From Calothrix anomala FACHB-343 (GTDB taxonomy: Bacteria; Cyanobacteriota; Cyanobacteriia; Cyanobacteriales; Nostocaceae): DNA of 64,000 bases. Below, piece after piece: positions 15,929-24,347 of this stretch. Each line of letters starts with the position of its first letter. Within the stretch, counting starts at the first letter, position 1. The notes below the pieces were generated by a model. That model was not told where the DNA came from, searched no databases, and was given only the letters and a program-made list of their open reading frames with translations. The translations under genes were made by a program, and so were the position numbers. The stretch is taken from NCBI RefSeq assembly GCF_014696435.1, contig NZ_JACJQG010000044.1, positions 1 to 64,000 on the forward strand. The letters run 5' to 3'.

Positions 15929-17632
15929 TTATTTGTCTCCTATTAATTTAACTTGGCCTTGGAAATAAGCAGCTTGGGCATTGCGAATCCCTACAATTGA
16001 TACTACCTGTTCGGCTTGGGCAATGGATGGATAAACGCCAGGATTGATTGTGGGTGCAGGGGCTTTAGCATCATAATAAGGCCCTTCGACTTTCTGCCGC
16101 AGAGGATTTGTAATTTTCACTGTTTTGCGCACATTTTCTGTAAAGAAATCACAAAAGCCTTCGATTAAGGTGTTGTAGCGGACATCATCGCCTTTGTTTT
16201 TAAATTTCTGTGCATATTTTTGATAATCATCGTGCGCTAGGGAATGAATATATTCGTGAATGCATGTATGGAATAATTCCCACAACTGCGCCCGATTCTT
16301 TTCATCTGTGGCTTGTTTATAGCGCTGGAGATAAACTACGCCTTCGAGTTGCGCGCCTTCCCAGCCGATATCTAAATCTAACATTGTCTGGACTTTGGCT
16401 GGGCTATCAACAAAGCTTTCGACTATCGGCTTGAGAATCGCTGTTTCTTTGGTATCTGAGGGTACGGCTGAGTGATCGGCGTTGATCTTGGAACAGTTGG
16501 AGACAATAAGATAGTTAACTTTGTCTGTAGCTTTTTGTTTTTTCTCTGCTGGTGATAAAGCACTATTACGAGCAACTTCATCTTCCCACTGATCGACAAA
16601 GTTACCTGCCGCCTGTGTCATTTTTGGCCCGGTAGCATAGGAACTGTAAAGATTATCGGTAACGTCTTTTGATGCTTCTGCTGTGCTTTCTAACACATTC
16701 CAATCATGGAAGTTTTTCTTAGGATCGGCTCTGAGAGGTTCTTTATCTTCAAACAAGTCTTTATGTAAAAATTTAATCACCTTGGTTAGGCGATCGCGAA
16801 TTTCATCGCCATATTTTTTCCCACCCACTTCTTCTTGAAAAGTTGCTGATTTACCGCCAACACCTTGGGCGGGTTTCAGCGCATCATTCACAGCTTTGCG
16901 ATCGCGGTTATTTAAGTTGCGAATGCCTTTTTTTGGATCTGCTGGATCGAAGACAGCATTATCTATATAAGGTTGACGGGTATCGAATTTAGCATTCATC
17001 GCCGCGATCGTTGCTTGATCGAATACACCGGTTTCGGGAATTGTAGCATCATGCTGAAATTCTTTGAGGGCGGTTTGAGTTTCTTTGCCAAAGATGCCAT
17101 CTACACCATATTTTGGCAGTTTATAGCCCATGTCAATTAATGCTTGCTGCATTTTGACAACTTGAATATTATTACTACCTTTATTAATAGTTTCCGTGCC
17201 GTCGGAAATTTTTTCTAATTTGCGATCGCCTTCAAAGCGGGCGGAGTAATCTTTGTTAACTTTTTTGGTAGCATCATTATCCGTTGCTCGCTGAATTGTA
17301 GCAACATTACTCATCAGTGGAGTTACTACCCCATTTGTGGCTTCGCCCTGGGGACGATGCAAAGGTATGCGACTAAAGTCGCGAGCAAAAGTGCTTGGTT
17401 TAATAGTTGGTGATAATAAAGATTCTTCCCCAGACGACTGCGCTTGTTGGTGAGTTGAATCTGCAATTGCTGTTTGGATCGCGTTATTTGTCAGCGAACC
17501 GAAGCCACGCACCGGGTTTGCCAAAGTGGGAGTATGTGGCGAAACAAGAGATGGATTAGCAGAACTCGATGTATTTGCTTTCTGAGCAGCAAACATCCGC
17601 CGCCTAGCGACTTTTCGATCGACATCACCCAT
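15929..17632 (-). CDS. eCIS-effector-like protein: peptidoglycan-binding domain plus HExxH metalloprotease
   Basis: This 567-residue protein has no signal peptide. Residues 1-100 are disordered, with 'LANPVRGFGSL' and 'DFSRIPLH' (85-92). Those phrases are ones I associate with the N-termini of DUF4157/eCIS-associated proteins of cyanobacteria. Residues about 153-215 are a PG_binding_1 domain ('MQQALIDMGYKLPKYGVDGI', 'FGKETQTALKEFQ'). The C-terminal part has a zinc-protease motif H459-E460-Y-I-H463 and, 28 residues later, E491 in 'LIEGFCDFF', a plausible third ligand. It is probably a cargo toxin or peptidoglycan-targeted protease delivered without a Sec signal. No contractile sheath or baseplate gene occurs in the window. 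The 222-residue protein is co-encoded 2 bp downstream. Confidence 0.7.
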   Translation of the reverse strand: MGDVDRKVARRRMFAAQKANTSSSANPSLVSPHTPTLANPVRGFGSLTNNAIQTAIADSTHQQAQSSGEESLLSPTIKPSTFARDFSRIPLHRPQGEATNGVVTPLMSNVATIQRATDNDATKKVNKDYSARFEGDRKLEKISDGTETINKGSNNIQVVKMQQALIDMGYKLPKYGVDGIFGKETQTALKEFQHDATIPETGVFDQATIAAMNAKFDTRQPYIDNAVFDPADPKKGIRNLNNRDRKAVNDALKPAQGVGGKSATFQEEVGGKKYGDEIRDRLTKVIKFLHKDLFEDKEPLRADPKKNFHDWNVLESTAEASKDVTDNLYSSYATGPKMTQAAGNFVDQWEDEVARNSALSPAEKKQKATDKVNYLIVSNCSKINADHSAVPSDTKETAILKPIVESFVDSPAKVQTMLDLDIGWEGAQLEGVVYLQRYKQATDEKNRAQLWELFHTCIHEYIHSLAHDDYQKYAQKFKNKGDDVRYNTLIEGFCDFFTENVRKTVKITNPLRQKVEGPYYDAKAPAPTINPGVYPSIAQAEQVVSIVGIRNAQAAYFQGQVKLIGDK

Positions 17633-18144
17633 CTTACCGTTCCTCCATCGATGGCTAAAGTCGTGGTTTATACTGAGATTTTCGGCATTCTCTCAGATTA
17701 AATTTTATAATTTTTGCTGACGCGATCGCTACCGACCTTTGTCTAAATTTACAGAGTGGGGCATTGGGCATTGGGCATTGGGCATTGGGTGAGAATGCGA
17801 TGGGATCGACTGCTGAAATTTACAACCTAAGGCTTTGCTGTCACGAATTAGCTTTTGTTTCAATCAAGGATTTCCAAATCAAAAAATATCCCAATCATTA
17901 ACTTACCAAACCCGCAACTCGTAGGGGCGGGGTTACCCCGCCCCTACAAGCGATCGCACTCCAAAAAAAATTGACATAACTAAATTGATTTTGCATAAGT
18001 TCCCCCTCACCATAAATATAAAGAATTGTCGTCAAACATCCCATGCCCCATGCCCAATGCCCCATGCCCCATACCCAACAAATTGCATTTCCCTAAAGGA
18101 GGTGAAAGAATAAAAAATGATTAGCTGAATTAAGTAAAAATACC
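17633..18144. other. 512-bp repeat-rich intergenic region
   Basis: It contains cattggg heptamers (about 17761-17790) and a perfect 12-bp stem (GTAGGGGCGGGG 17921-17932, loop tta, partner 17936-17947). gcccaat/gccccat heptamers follow at about 18038-18078. At 18096-18105 is AAGGAGGTGA, an extended match to the 16S rRNA 3' end, ahead of a three-codon frame (ATG ATT AGC TGA at 18117-18128). The region separates the divergent metalloprotease and sigma-like genes. Confidence 0.65.
18096..18128 (+). promoter_or_regulatory. Extended Shine-Dalgarno and mini-ORF upstream of the sigma-like gene
   Basis: AAGGAGGTGA at 18096-18105 could pair with all ten bases of the anti-Shine-Dalgarno region. The next ATG, at 18117, opens a frame of only three codons before TGA, and the annotated GTG start of the regulator lies 16 bp after that stop. 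A leader-peptide or translational-coupling role is possible but unproven; the spacing to 18117 (about 14 nt from GGAGG) is long. Confidence 0.4.
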
Positions 18145-19560
18145 GTGGTAGCAGCAAAATTCTGGGAATTTGTCAAGCTAGAGTCTACGAGTAAGCGCCG
18201 GGTGGAAATGATAGTTGCAGCTAAAAGTTATTTGCAAACACAATTAACAGATGGGGTTGAGCTTTCTGATGCTGCGATCGCTCGTCACTTGTGGCAACAA
18301 TTACAACAGTCACATACCAGCGATACTGAAGCAACTCACCTCGCAGAAATTTGTTTGCGCTGCTATATCTCCTACCAAGTCTACCAAGTTTGTCTTGATT
18401 TAGCGTTGCGCTTTGGCAGTCGTCACGGTTTTAGAGCAGAGGATTTGTTACCTTTTGTTTTAGATGACGAGGTTATTTTAACTACATCTGCAAAACCAAA
18501 AGTCCGCAAATCAACTTATGAATCTCTAGCAACCAAGCTGTTAAAAACATTCGATCCGACAAAAGGAACGCTGAATTCATGGGTAAATCGCTATGTTAAA
18601 CAAAATCTAGAACTGAAGCGATTTTTACTCCAGCATGGCGTGTTGTTAATTAGCGATTGGGCGCTGTTAAATAATACAAATCCCAAGCAATTACAACGAA
18701 TTCTGGCGGAAATGTATCATTTAACGCCAGGGGAGATAGAGCAAATCTGTCAATTGTTGATTAGTTATCACGCAGTTTACCGTGAAGAACGCTTACAACA
18801 AAAATTGTCTGGGGTAAATGTTCGCTGTCAAATTCCCACATCGGAACAGTTAAGCGAGATTGCGCAAAATTTACAAAACCGAACTAACCGCAGACTTAGC
18901 CAGGAAGCAGTATTAAAACAACTGCAAGCAATCGCGCAAAAGCTCAGACAATACCGCATTGTAGCGCAAGGCGGGCATATTTCCGCAGTAGCCTACGATC
19001 AACCAGACATTCAACCAATTGTAGAGCGCTCGCAAATTACCCAAGATGACGAAACAGAAAAATTTGAATTTATTAACTTATATCAACAGCAATTTCTTGA
19101 AGCTTTAGATACAGCAATTTCTCAAGTTGTGGAAAGTTTCATAACTCAACTCCAACGCAAGCGCAGTGCAAATCAAGAAATTAGCCAATCATTTGTCACC
19201 GGATTACATCTTTTTCATTGCCAAGGTAAACCGATGAGCCAAATTGCTCCCGAATTGGGAATGAAAAAACAATATGAAGTGACAAGGTTATTAAAGTTAA
19301 ATGATTTGCGGGCAGATATACGCCAAAAACTGTTAATAATTTTACGCGATCGCGTTTTAGAAATAGCTCAACAATTTACAGATGCTCAACGCCTAGAAAA
19401 TTTAGAAAACCAATTAGAAGTAATTTTAGACGAACAAATCACCACCATTATTGAAGAAGCCGAATCAGAAACCAGAAATCCCCAGCGAAATCAACCCTTA
19501 TGTGGATTATTAGCCCGGAGATTGTGCCGTTATTTAGAAGCCAAAAGGGCAGACAAATAA
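18145..19560 (+). CDS. Sigma-70-like regulatory protein of the CHAT/CHASE2/haemagglutinin cluster
   Basis: This 471-residue soluble protein shows a distant resemblance to sigma factors. 'FDPTKGTLNSWVNRYVKQNL' (residues about 133-152) resembles region 2 of group 3/4 sigma factors (F-D-P-x-x-G-x-F-x-x-W). The C-terminal part has 'GKPMSQIAPELGMKKQYEVTRLL', in the place where a region 4 helix-turn-helix would sit. The middle is long, helical and Gln-rich. It starts with GTG at 18145 (in-frame stop at 18118 just upstream); an alternative ATG is at 18208. It heads a same-strand run with DUF1822, CHAT-CHASE2, DUF928 and a haemagglutinin-like exoprotein, so control of that run is a reasonable inference. 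Promoter recognition is unproven. Confidence 0.6.
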   Translation: MVAAKFWEFVKLESTSKRRVEMIVAAKSYLQTQLTDGVELSDAAIARHLWQQLQQSHTSDTEATHLAEICLRCYISYQVYQVCLDLALRFGSRHGFRAEDLLPFVLDDEVILTTSAKPKVRKSTYESLATKLLKTFDPTKGTLNSWVNRYVKQNLELKRFLLQHGVLLISDWALLNNTNPKQLQRILAEMYHLTPGEIEQICQLLISYHAVYREERLQQKLSGVNVRCQIPTSEQLSEIAQNLQNRTNRRLSQEAVLKQLQAIAQKLRQYRIVAQGGHISAVAYDQPDIQPIVERSQITQDDETEKFEFINLYQQQFLEALDTAISQVVESFITQLQRKRSANQEISQSFVTGLHLFHCQGKPMSQIAPELGMKKQYEVTRLLKLNDLRADIRQKLLIILRDRVLEIAQQFTDAQRLENLENQLEVILDEQITTIIEEAESETRNPQRNQPLCGLLARRLCRYLEAKRADK

Positions 19561-19674
19561 TTCAAAATTCAAAATTCAAAATTCAAAATTAAGAATTCTA
19601 TTTTTCCAATGCCCCATGCCCAATGCCCAATGCCCAATGCCCAATCACAACTGACAACTGACAACTGACAAACT
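19561..19674. repeat. Three adjacent heptamer arrays (caaaatt, gcccaat, aactgac)
   Basis: The whole gap between the sigma-like and DUF1822 genes is made of heptanucleotide arrays: (caaaatt)n at about 19562-19590, (gcccaat)n at about 19608-19644 and (aactgac)n at about 19649-19672. The last array ends two bases before the DUF1822 ATG, so no Shine-Dalgarno remains. Confidence 0.85.
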
Positions 19675-20976
19675 ATGATTAACAATCCTACACCAGATTT
19701 AGATTTTAACGATGACTTAGATTGGTATCCGCTAAATGAAACCCAAACGGAATTATTACCAGAACATTTAAATCAAGCCATCAGATTAAGCCAATCAATT
19801 CATCTCTCACAACAACGCTGGGAAGTTTACCTTTGTGCATTAGGAACTTTAGGCTTTACCCAATGGTTAAAAGAACGCGCACCTGATTTAGAAATACATA
19901 GCGATGCTGCTTCAATTTGGCAACCAGAAACCGCGAATTTATTAGCCGCCGCTTGTAACATCCAAGTAGGTGCTTTTAAAATTTGTGTCATCACTGCCAG
20001 CATTTTTAATGACCAACATAGCATTCCTCATGCAGTTTTGGAAATTCCCGATTTTACGGCGCATTTTTATGTATTAATGCAAGTTCAGGAAGAAGAACAA
20101 CAAGTTGCGATATCTGGATTTATGAACTACGAACAATACCGTAGTTATCAACAAACAGCTAGATTACAAATAGAGCGAGATTGGACATATACTTTACCTC
20201 AAAGTTGCTTTAATTCCCATCCTAACGCCTTATTATTAAATCTTCGCTGTCTCAATCCCGATGCAATTCAGCTACCTGTAAGTGTTCCCGTAGAAACTAA
20301 CAAAGTTGTGGCTTTAAAACAAAAGTTAATTAGATTAAAACCTCAACTAAAAAAACAATATCTCTGGGATTTACTTACAGTTAATGAAAGTATTACTTTA
20401 TTTAGCAATCCCGATTTAATTAACTGGGTTTATCAAGCAGCTAAACCTTCACTCTTACAACCCATCATTAATGTTGGTGCATGGCTGAATAATCAAATAG
20501 ATACAGTAACTCAAGAATTAGGTTGGCTATTAATGCCATTACCTGCATTTTCCGAAATGCGTTCATTGCGTTATATACAAGAAAGTTTTGACCCTATTCG
20601 CGCTAGTTTAGAACAGCAAGGAGTATATATTCCCGCATCAGCACGAGGTGCTTACCGCGATTTAGATAATCCACAAAGTAGCGTCAGAATGTATGCAATT
20701 ACCTGGGAATTAACAGAAACACCAGATAATCCTGAATGGACATTATTAATTGTTTTAGGTTCTAAACCACAAGCAGCAATGCCCAACACATTAACTTTAG
20801 AAGTAAGCGATGAAACACAACAATTATTCCAGCAATCTCTTACAGATCCCATTCAAGGTATTCTCTATGCTCAAGTAATTGGCAATTTAAACGAACAATT
20901 TGCGGTAATAGTCACTGCTGATGATCATGTATTTGAAATTCCGCCTTTTGGCTTAGGGGTAGGAGCTAGAGGCTAG
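19675..20976 (+). CDS. DUF1822 family protein
   Basis: This 433-residue protein is of a cyanobacterial family without known function. It matches by its opening 'LPEHLNQAIRLSQSIHLSQQRWEVYLCALGTLGFTQWL', the mid-protein 'HFYVLMQVQEEEQQVAISGFMNYEQY', the 'VVALKQKLIRLKPQL' and 'VNVGAWLNNQ'-like segments, and the C-terminal 'TLLIVLGSKPQAAMPN' with 'VFEIPPFGLG'. There is no signal peptide or membrane span, so it should be cytosolic. In cyanobacterial genomes as I recall them, the family recurs next to CHASE2, DUF928 and CHAT genes, exactly the context here, so it probably works with the CHAT-CHASE2 protein encoded 125 bp downstream. Confidence 0.82.
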   Translation: MINNPTPDLDFNDDLDWYPLNETQTELLPEHLNQAIRLSQSIHLSQQRWEVYLCALGTLGFTQWLKERAPDLEIHSDAASIWQPETANLLAAACNIQVGAFKICVITASIFNDQHSIPHAVLEIPDFTAHFYVLMQVQEEEQQVAISGFMNYEQYRSYQQTARLQIERDWTYTLPQSCFNSHPNALLLNLRCLNPDAIQLPVSVPVETNKVVALKQKLIRLKPQLKKQYLWDLLTVNESITLFSNPDLINWVYQAAKPSLLQPIINVGAWLNNQIDTVTQELGWLLMPLPAFSEMRSLRYIQESFDPIRASLEQQGVYIPASARGAYRDLDNPQSSVRMYAITWELTETPDNPEWTLLIVLGSKPQAAMPNTLTLEVSDETQQLFQQSLTDPIQGILYAQVIGNLNEQFAVIVTADDHVFEIPPFGLGVGARG

Positions 20977-21101
20977 TATTTAATTATAGTATAGCCTTAG
21001 CCAGATAGATTAGGACATCAAGCTAAGATAAATCTCTATAAAAGGCTTTCAATTCTGTCAACAGTCAACAGTTAACAGTCAACAGCTATAAATAATTAAC
21101 T

Positions 21102-23516
21102 ATGAATAATAGCAACTATATTTTTAATCTAAAAGTTCAAAAAATTGACCAAATTTGTTTATTTGAACTCACTTGGGGAAAGGGACAAAAATTAAATACA
21201 CAAATTAATTATCCCCCAGTATTAACTCAGCGATATCAAGATTGGCGACGAGCATATTTAAACTTTTATCGTTCGGACAATATGCGCGGGCGTACTGTTG
21301 ATGGTGGAGTGGCTAAACTCACTGTTGATTTGCACGCAGAAATAGTGAAAGCCGAATCTAAATTTATGTATGAATTTCATCGCTGGTTACGCAGTGCAGA
21401 ATTATATGAAATTCGCGCCCAAATTGCCCAAACAAGTCAGCAATTTAGTAAGGATAATCCCGATACTAATATAGCTATTCAAATATTCCTTACCTGCGCC
21501 CCTTTAGAATTAGATCGTTTCCCTTGGGAAGCGTGGGAATTAGGTAATGAATTTGCTACAAATGAAGCAATTCAAATTATTCGCACACCTTTAAATATTT
21601 CTACAGAATCTCAAGAAAAACGTCAAGGTAGACCGCGAATTTTAGCAATTTTAGGTGATGATACTGGATTGAATTTTAAAGCCGAAAAAGAGGCTTTAAA
21701 ATCACTCATGCGGATTGCGGATGTAGAATTTGTTGGTTGGCAACCACAATATACAGCTGCTCAAGTTATTCAGGAAATTACCGAAGCGATCGCCGACGAT
21801 CGCGGTTGGGATGTATTATTTTTTGCAGGACATAGTAATGAAACAGATCTGACAGGCGGCGAATTAGGGATTGCTCCTGATGTCTCCATCTCCATTAAAG
21901 AAATTGCTCCCCATCTCAGCGCTGCGAAAAAACGCGGATTGCAAGTGGCAATATTTAATTCCTGTAGTGGTTTAAGTATTGCTGATGCCTTGATTGACTT
22001 GGGTTTTGGACAAGTGGTGGTGATGCGCGAACCTATTCATAATAGCGTCGCCCAAGGGTTTATGGTGCGGTTTCTGCAAGGATTAGCGAAACACATGGAT
22101 GTGTACGAATCTTTGACAGAGGCTAGACAATTTCTCAGGATGGATAAAAGCCACACCTACCCTTCATCCTATTTAGTACCTTCCTTATTTTGCCATCCGG
22201 GGGCGGAACTCTACCGCATCCCGGCTTTTCACTGGCAACAACGCCTGCGTCAAAGTATACCCAATCGCTTAGAGGCGATCGCATTAGCTTTAAGTCTCAG
22301 TTTAGGTTTTCTCGTTCCCGTTCAAGAACTGCTCTTGGATGCAAGATTATTTACTCAGTCAGTTTACCGCAACGTTACAGCCCAAATCCCCACCGAACAA
22401 GCTCCCCCAGTCGCCCTAGTGCAAATCGATACCGAATCTCTTTACCGTGCGCAAATGCCGAGTAACCAACTTTTACCCATGAACCGCAGTTATATTAGTA
22501 AGTTGGTTGATAGTACGCGCAAATTAAAAGCCTCAGTTGTCGGTTTAGACTTTATTTTTGATACACCACAACAAAATTTGTCGGGAGATAAAGATTTAAG
22601 AGAAACAGTACGTCAAGCAGTCGATGCAAATATGTGGTTAATGTTTGCGGCTGTTTTGGAAGAAAACCGAGAAGTCGGCACAAATGAAGCATTTGACATT
22701 AATAAGTGGGATTGGACATTGCAAGGATATATCGATGCTTACCCCAACTTTGTGGAAATGCCAGATGCACAACAAGATTGTCGTAAAACTTGCCCCTTTG
22801 CTTATTTGCTGTCGCTGGTATATTTAGCCAAAGACGAAATTGAAGGATTTCCCCAACCAAACACCAACCGACAGCAAAATTTACGGGCGGAAGTTCTCGA
22901 TATTATTCAAAAGCATAACAAACCCGGTAACTTATCTGCATTATCCCAATGGCGATCGCCTTTTGGTTTACAACCCATCTTAGATTATTCAATTCCGCCA
23001 AAACAGGTGTATCAAACCATACCTGCGTGGCAATTAATCGAACAGCCGGATATTAACAAATTTCCTTTAATGTCCAAACAGGTAGTATTAATTGCAGTCG
23101 GTAGTGACGAACGCTTAGGAATCGCCGCAGGGCAACCAGATCGCGCACTAGCACCCCGAGCCATCAGTTATTGGACGCAGTACAAGCAAACTTGGCTAAC
23201 TGGTGGTGAAACATTAGCATATATGGTTCACCATTTCCTCACCAAACGCTTAGTGATTCCCATCCCGGATATTTGGATGATTGGGATTGCGATTATTCTC
23301 GGTAAAATCACGGTATTTATCATTAAAAATCAGTCGCGTTTAAGCCTCAGCCGACGCAGACAAATTATGGCAGGTTCCATAGGTGCAGTCACTCTCTACG
23401 GTATTGGCGGATTGCAACTATATATTTCCGGCGCGATTTTACTTCCCTGGTTTTTACCCTCAGCAGTGTTTTTAGCATACGTTTTACCAGCTACAAGGAG
23501 AAACAATCATGCGTAA
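21102..23516 (+). CDS. CHAT-CHASE2 fusion: caspase-like protease with extracytoplasmic sensor
   Basis: This 804-residue protein has two parts. Residues 1-375 form a CHAT (caspase-like) domain with a plausible catalytic dyad, H244 in 'FFAGHSNE' and C288 in 'FNSCSGL', preceded by 'FLTCAPLELDRFPWEAWEL'. A first membrane span lies at about 388-408, then a CHASE2 sensor (about 410-715, 'PPVALVQIDTESL'). Three C-terminal spans follow at about 723-743 and 758-800. The protease would face the cytoplasm and the sensor the periplasm. The last 8 bp (ATGCGTAA) overlap the DUF928 start, a tight translational coupling. CHASE2 more often precedes kinase or cyclase outputs, so a protease at the N-terminus makes this a less usual receptor. 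Ligand and substrate are unknown. Confidence 0.85.
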   Translation: MNNSNYIFNLKVQKIDQICLFELTWGKGQKLNTQINYPPVLTQRYQDWRRAYLNFYRSDNMRGRTVDGGVAKLTVDLHAEIVKAESKFMYEFHRWLRSAELYEIRAQIAQTSQQFSKDNPDTNIAIQIFLTCAPLELDRFPWEAWELGNEFATNEAIQIIRTPLNISTESQEKRQGRPRILAILGDDTGLNFKAEKEALKSLMRIADVEFVGWQPQYTAAQVIQEITEAIADDRGWDVLFFAGHSNETDLTGGELGIAPDVSISIKEIAPHLSAAKKRGLQVAIFNSCSGLSIADALIDLGFGQVVVMREPIHNSVAQGFMVRFLQGLAKHMDVYESLTEARQFLRMDKSHTYPSSYLVPSLFCHPGAELYRIPAFHWQQRLRQSIPNRLEAIALALSLSLGFLVPVQELLLDARLFTQSVYRNVTAQIPTEQAPPVALVQIDTESLYRAQMPSNQLLPMNRSYISKLVDSTRKLKASVVGLDFIFDTPQQNLSGDKDLRETVRQAVDANMWLMFAAVLEENREVGTNEAFDINKWDWTLQGYIDAYPNFVEMPDAQQDCRKTCPFAYLLSLVYLAKDEIEGFPQPNTNRQQNLRAEVLDIIQKHNKPGNLSALSQWRSPFGLQPILDYSIPPKQVYQTIPAWQLIEQPDINKFPLMSKQVVLIAVGSDERLGIAAGQPDRALAPRAISYWTQYKQTWLTGGETLAYMVHHFLTKRLVIPIPDIWMIGIAIILGKITVFIIKNQSRLSLSRRRQIMAGSIGAVTLYGIGGLQLYISGAILLPWFLPSAVFLAYVLPATRRNNHA

Positions 23517-24234
23517 ATTATTTAGCTTGGCACTTATTCCCCTAGCGATCGCATCTGGCGACATGACTAGTGCCCAGCAGATTCCCCAAACTGGAGACAT
23601 CATTGCCCAAGCTACCAGTGGAATTAACTCACTTTGGCAACGCCGCCCAAAAAGACGGCTAGCATCAAGAGGTTTTATGTGTCCAATTGCACCTGGGTTA
23701 GTAGAGACATATATTACTTGGAGCGATCGCCCCTTATTTCTGTGGCAGAATTTCGGCACAGATGGAGAAGCGAAACTAGTGGTACGCGATCGCGAAACCG
23801 AAGCAGTCATCTGGGAAAAAACCGTCAAAGTTAGCGATAAACAAGCGGTTTACGACGCAGAAAAACCCCTAGAACCAGGCAAATCTTATCAATGGCAACT
23901 ATCAGTATCAAATAATTCTCCGTGGAATTGGTTTCAAGTCATGGAAAAAAGCGATCGCCAAAAAATTCAAACCGATTTACAAAAATTAGAACAACAACTT
24001 AAAGCTAACAAAGCTTCATCAGAAGATATTGCCCTTGAAAAAGCCGATTACTTTCTCAATTACGAAATTAAACATCAAAGAGAACAAGGAAAATTTTACC
24101 TTTGGTCTGATGCTTTACAAGCAATTCATCAAGTAGATAAACCCTCTCAATCCTTCGTGAAGCAACGCGAAGAATTCATTGCCAATATTTGTACATCCAA
24201 GACACCATCAGCCACAAAATCTCAAATTCAATAA
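23509..24234 (+). CDS. DUF928 family secreted protein
   Basis: This 241-residue protein has a signal peptide ('MRKLFSLALIPLAIASGDMTSAQQ'). The DUF928 pattern follows: 'CPIAPGLVETYITWSDRPLFLWQNFG', then 'LVVRDRETEAVIWEKTVKVSDKQAVYDAEKPLEPGKSYQWQLS', which looks like an immunoglobulin/fibronectin-type beta fold, and a helical C-terminus. It begins inside the end of the CHAT-CHASE2 gene (8-bp overlap), so the two are made together. It probably sits in the periplasm, where it could touch the CHASE2 sensor; that pairing is inference. The family recurs beside CHAT and CHASE2 genes in cyanobacteria, with no published activity known to me. Confidence 0.82.
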   Translation: MRKLFSLALIPLAIASGDMTSAQQIPQTGDIIAQATSGINSLWQRRPKRRLASRGFMCPIAPGLVETYITWSDRPLFLWQNFGTDGEAKLVVRDRETEAVIWEKTVKVSDKQAVYDAEKPLEPGKSYQWQLSVSNNSPWNWFQVMEKSDRQKIQTDLQKLEQQLKANKASSEDIALEKADYFLNYEIKHQREQGKFYLWSDALQAIHQVDKPSQSFVKQREEFIANICTSKTPSATKSQIQ

Positions 24235-24347
24235 AGCATTTCTTCATAAATTTTGTAGTAAGTCCTATAGTCCTTGATTATTAAGCACTGAAGTGCTTAC
24301 TACAAATTTATCAATTTTTTAAAAGCCAGTTTTTAGACTCAGCAGAT

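Noticed and set aside
18145-19560. Calling this a bona fide sigma factor
   Set aside because: Only short stretches resemble regions 2 and 4, and the long Gln-rich middle is atypical; I keep it as sigma-like.
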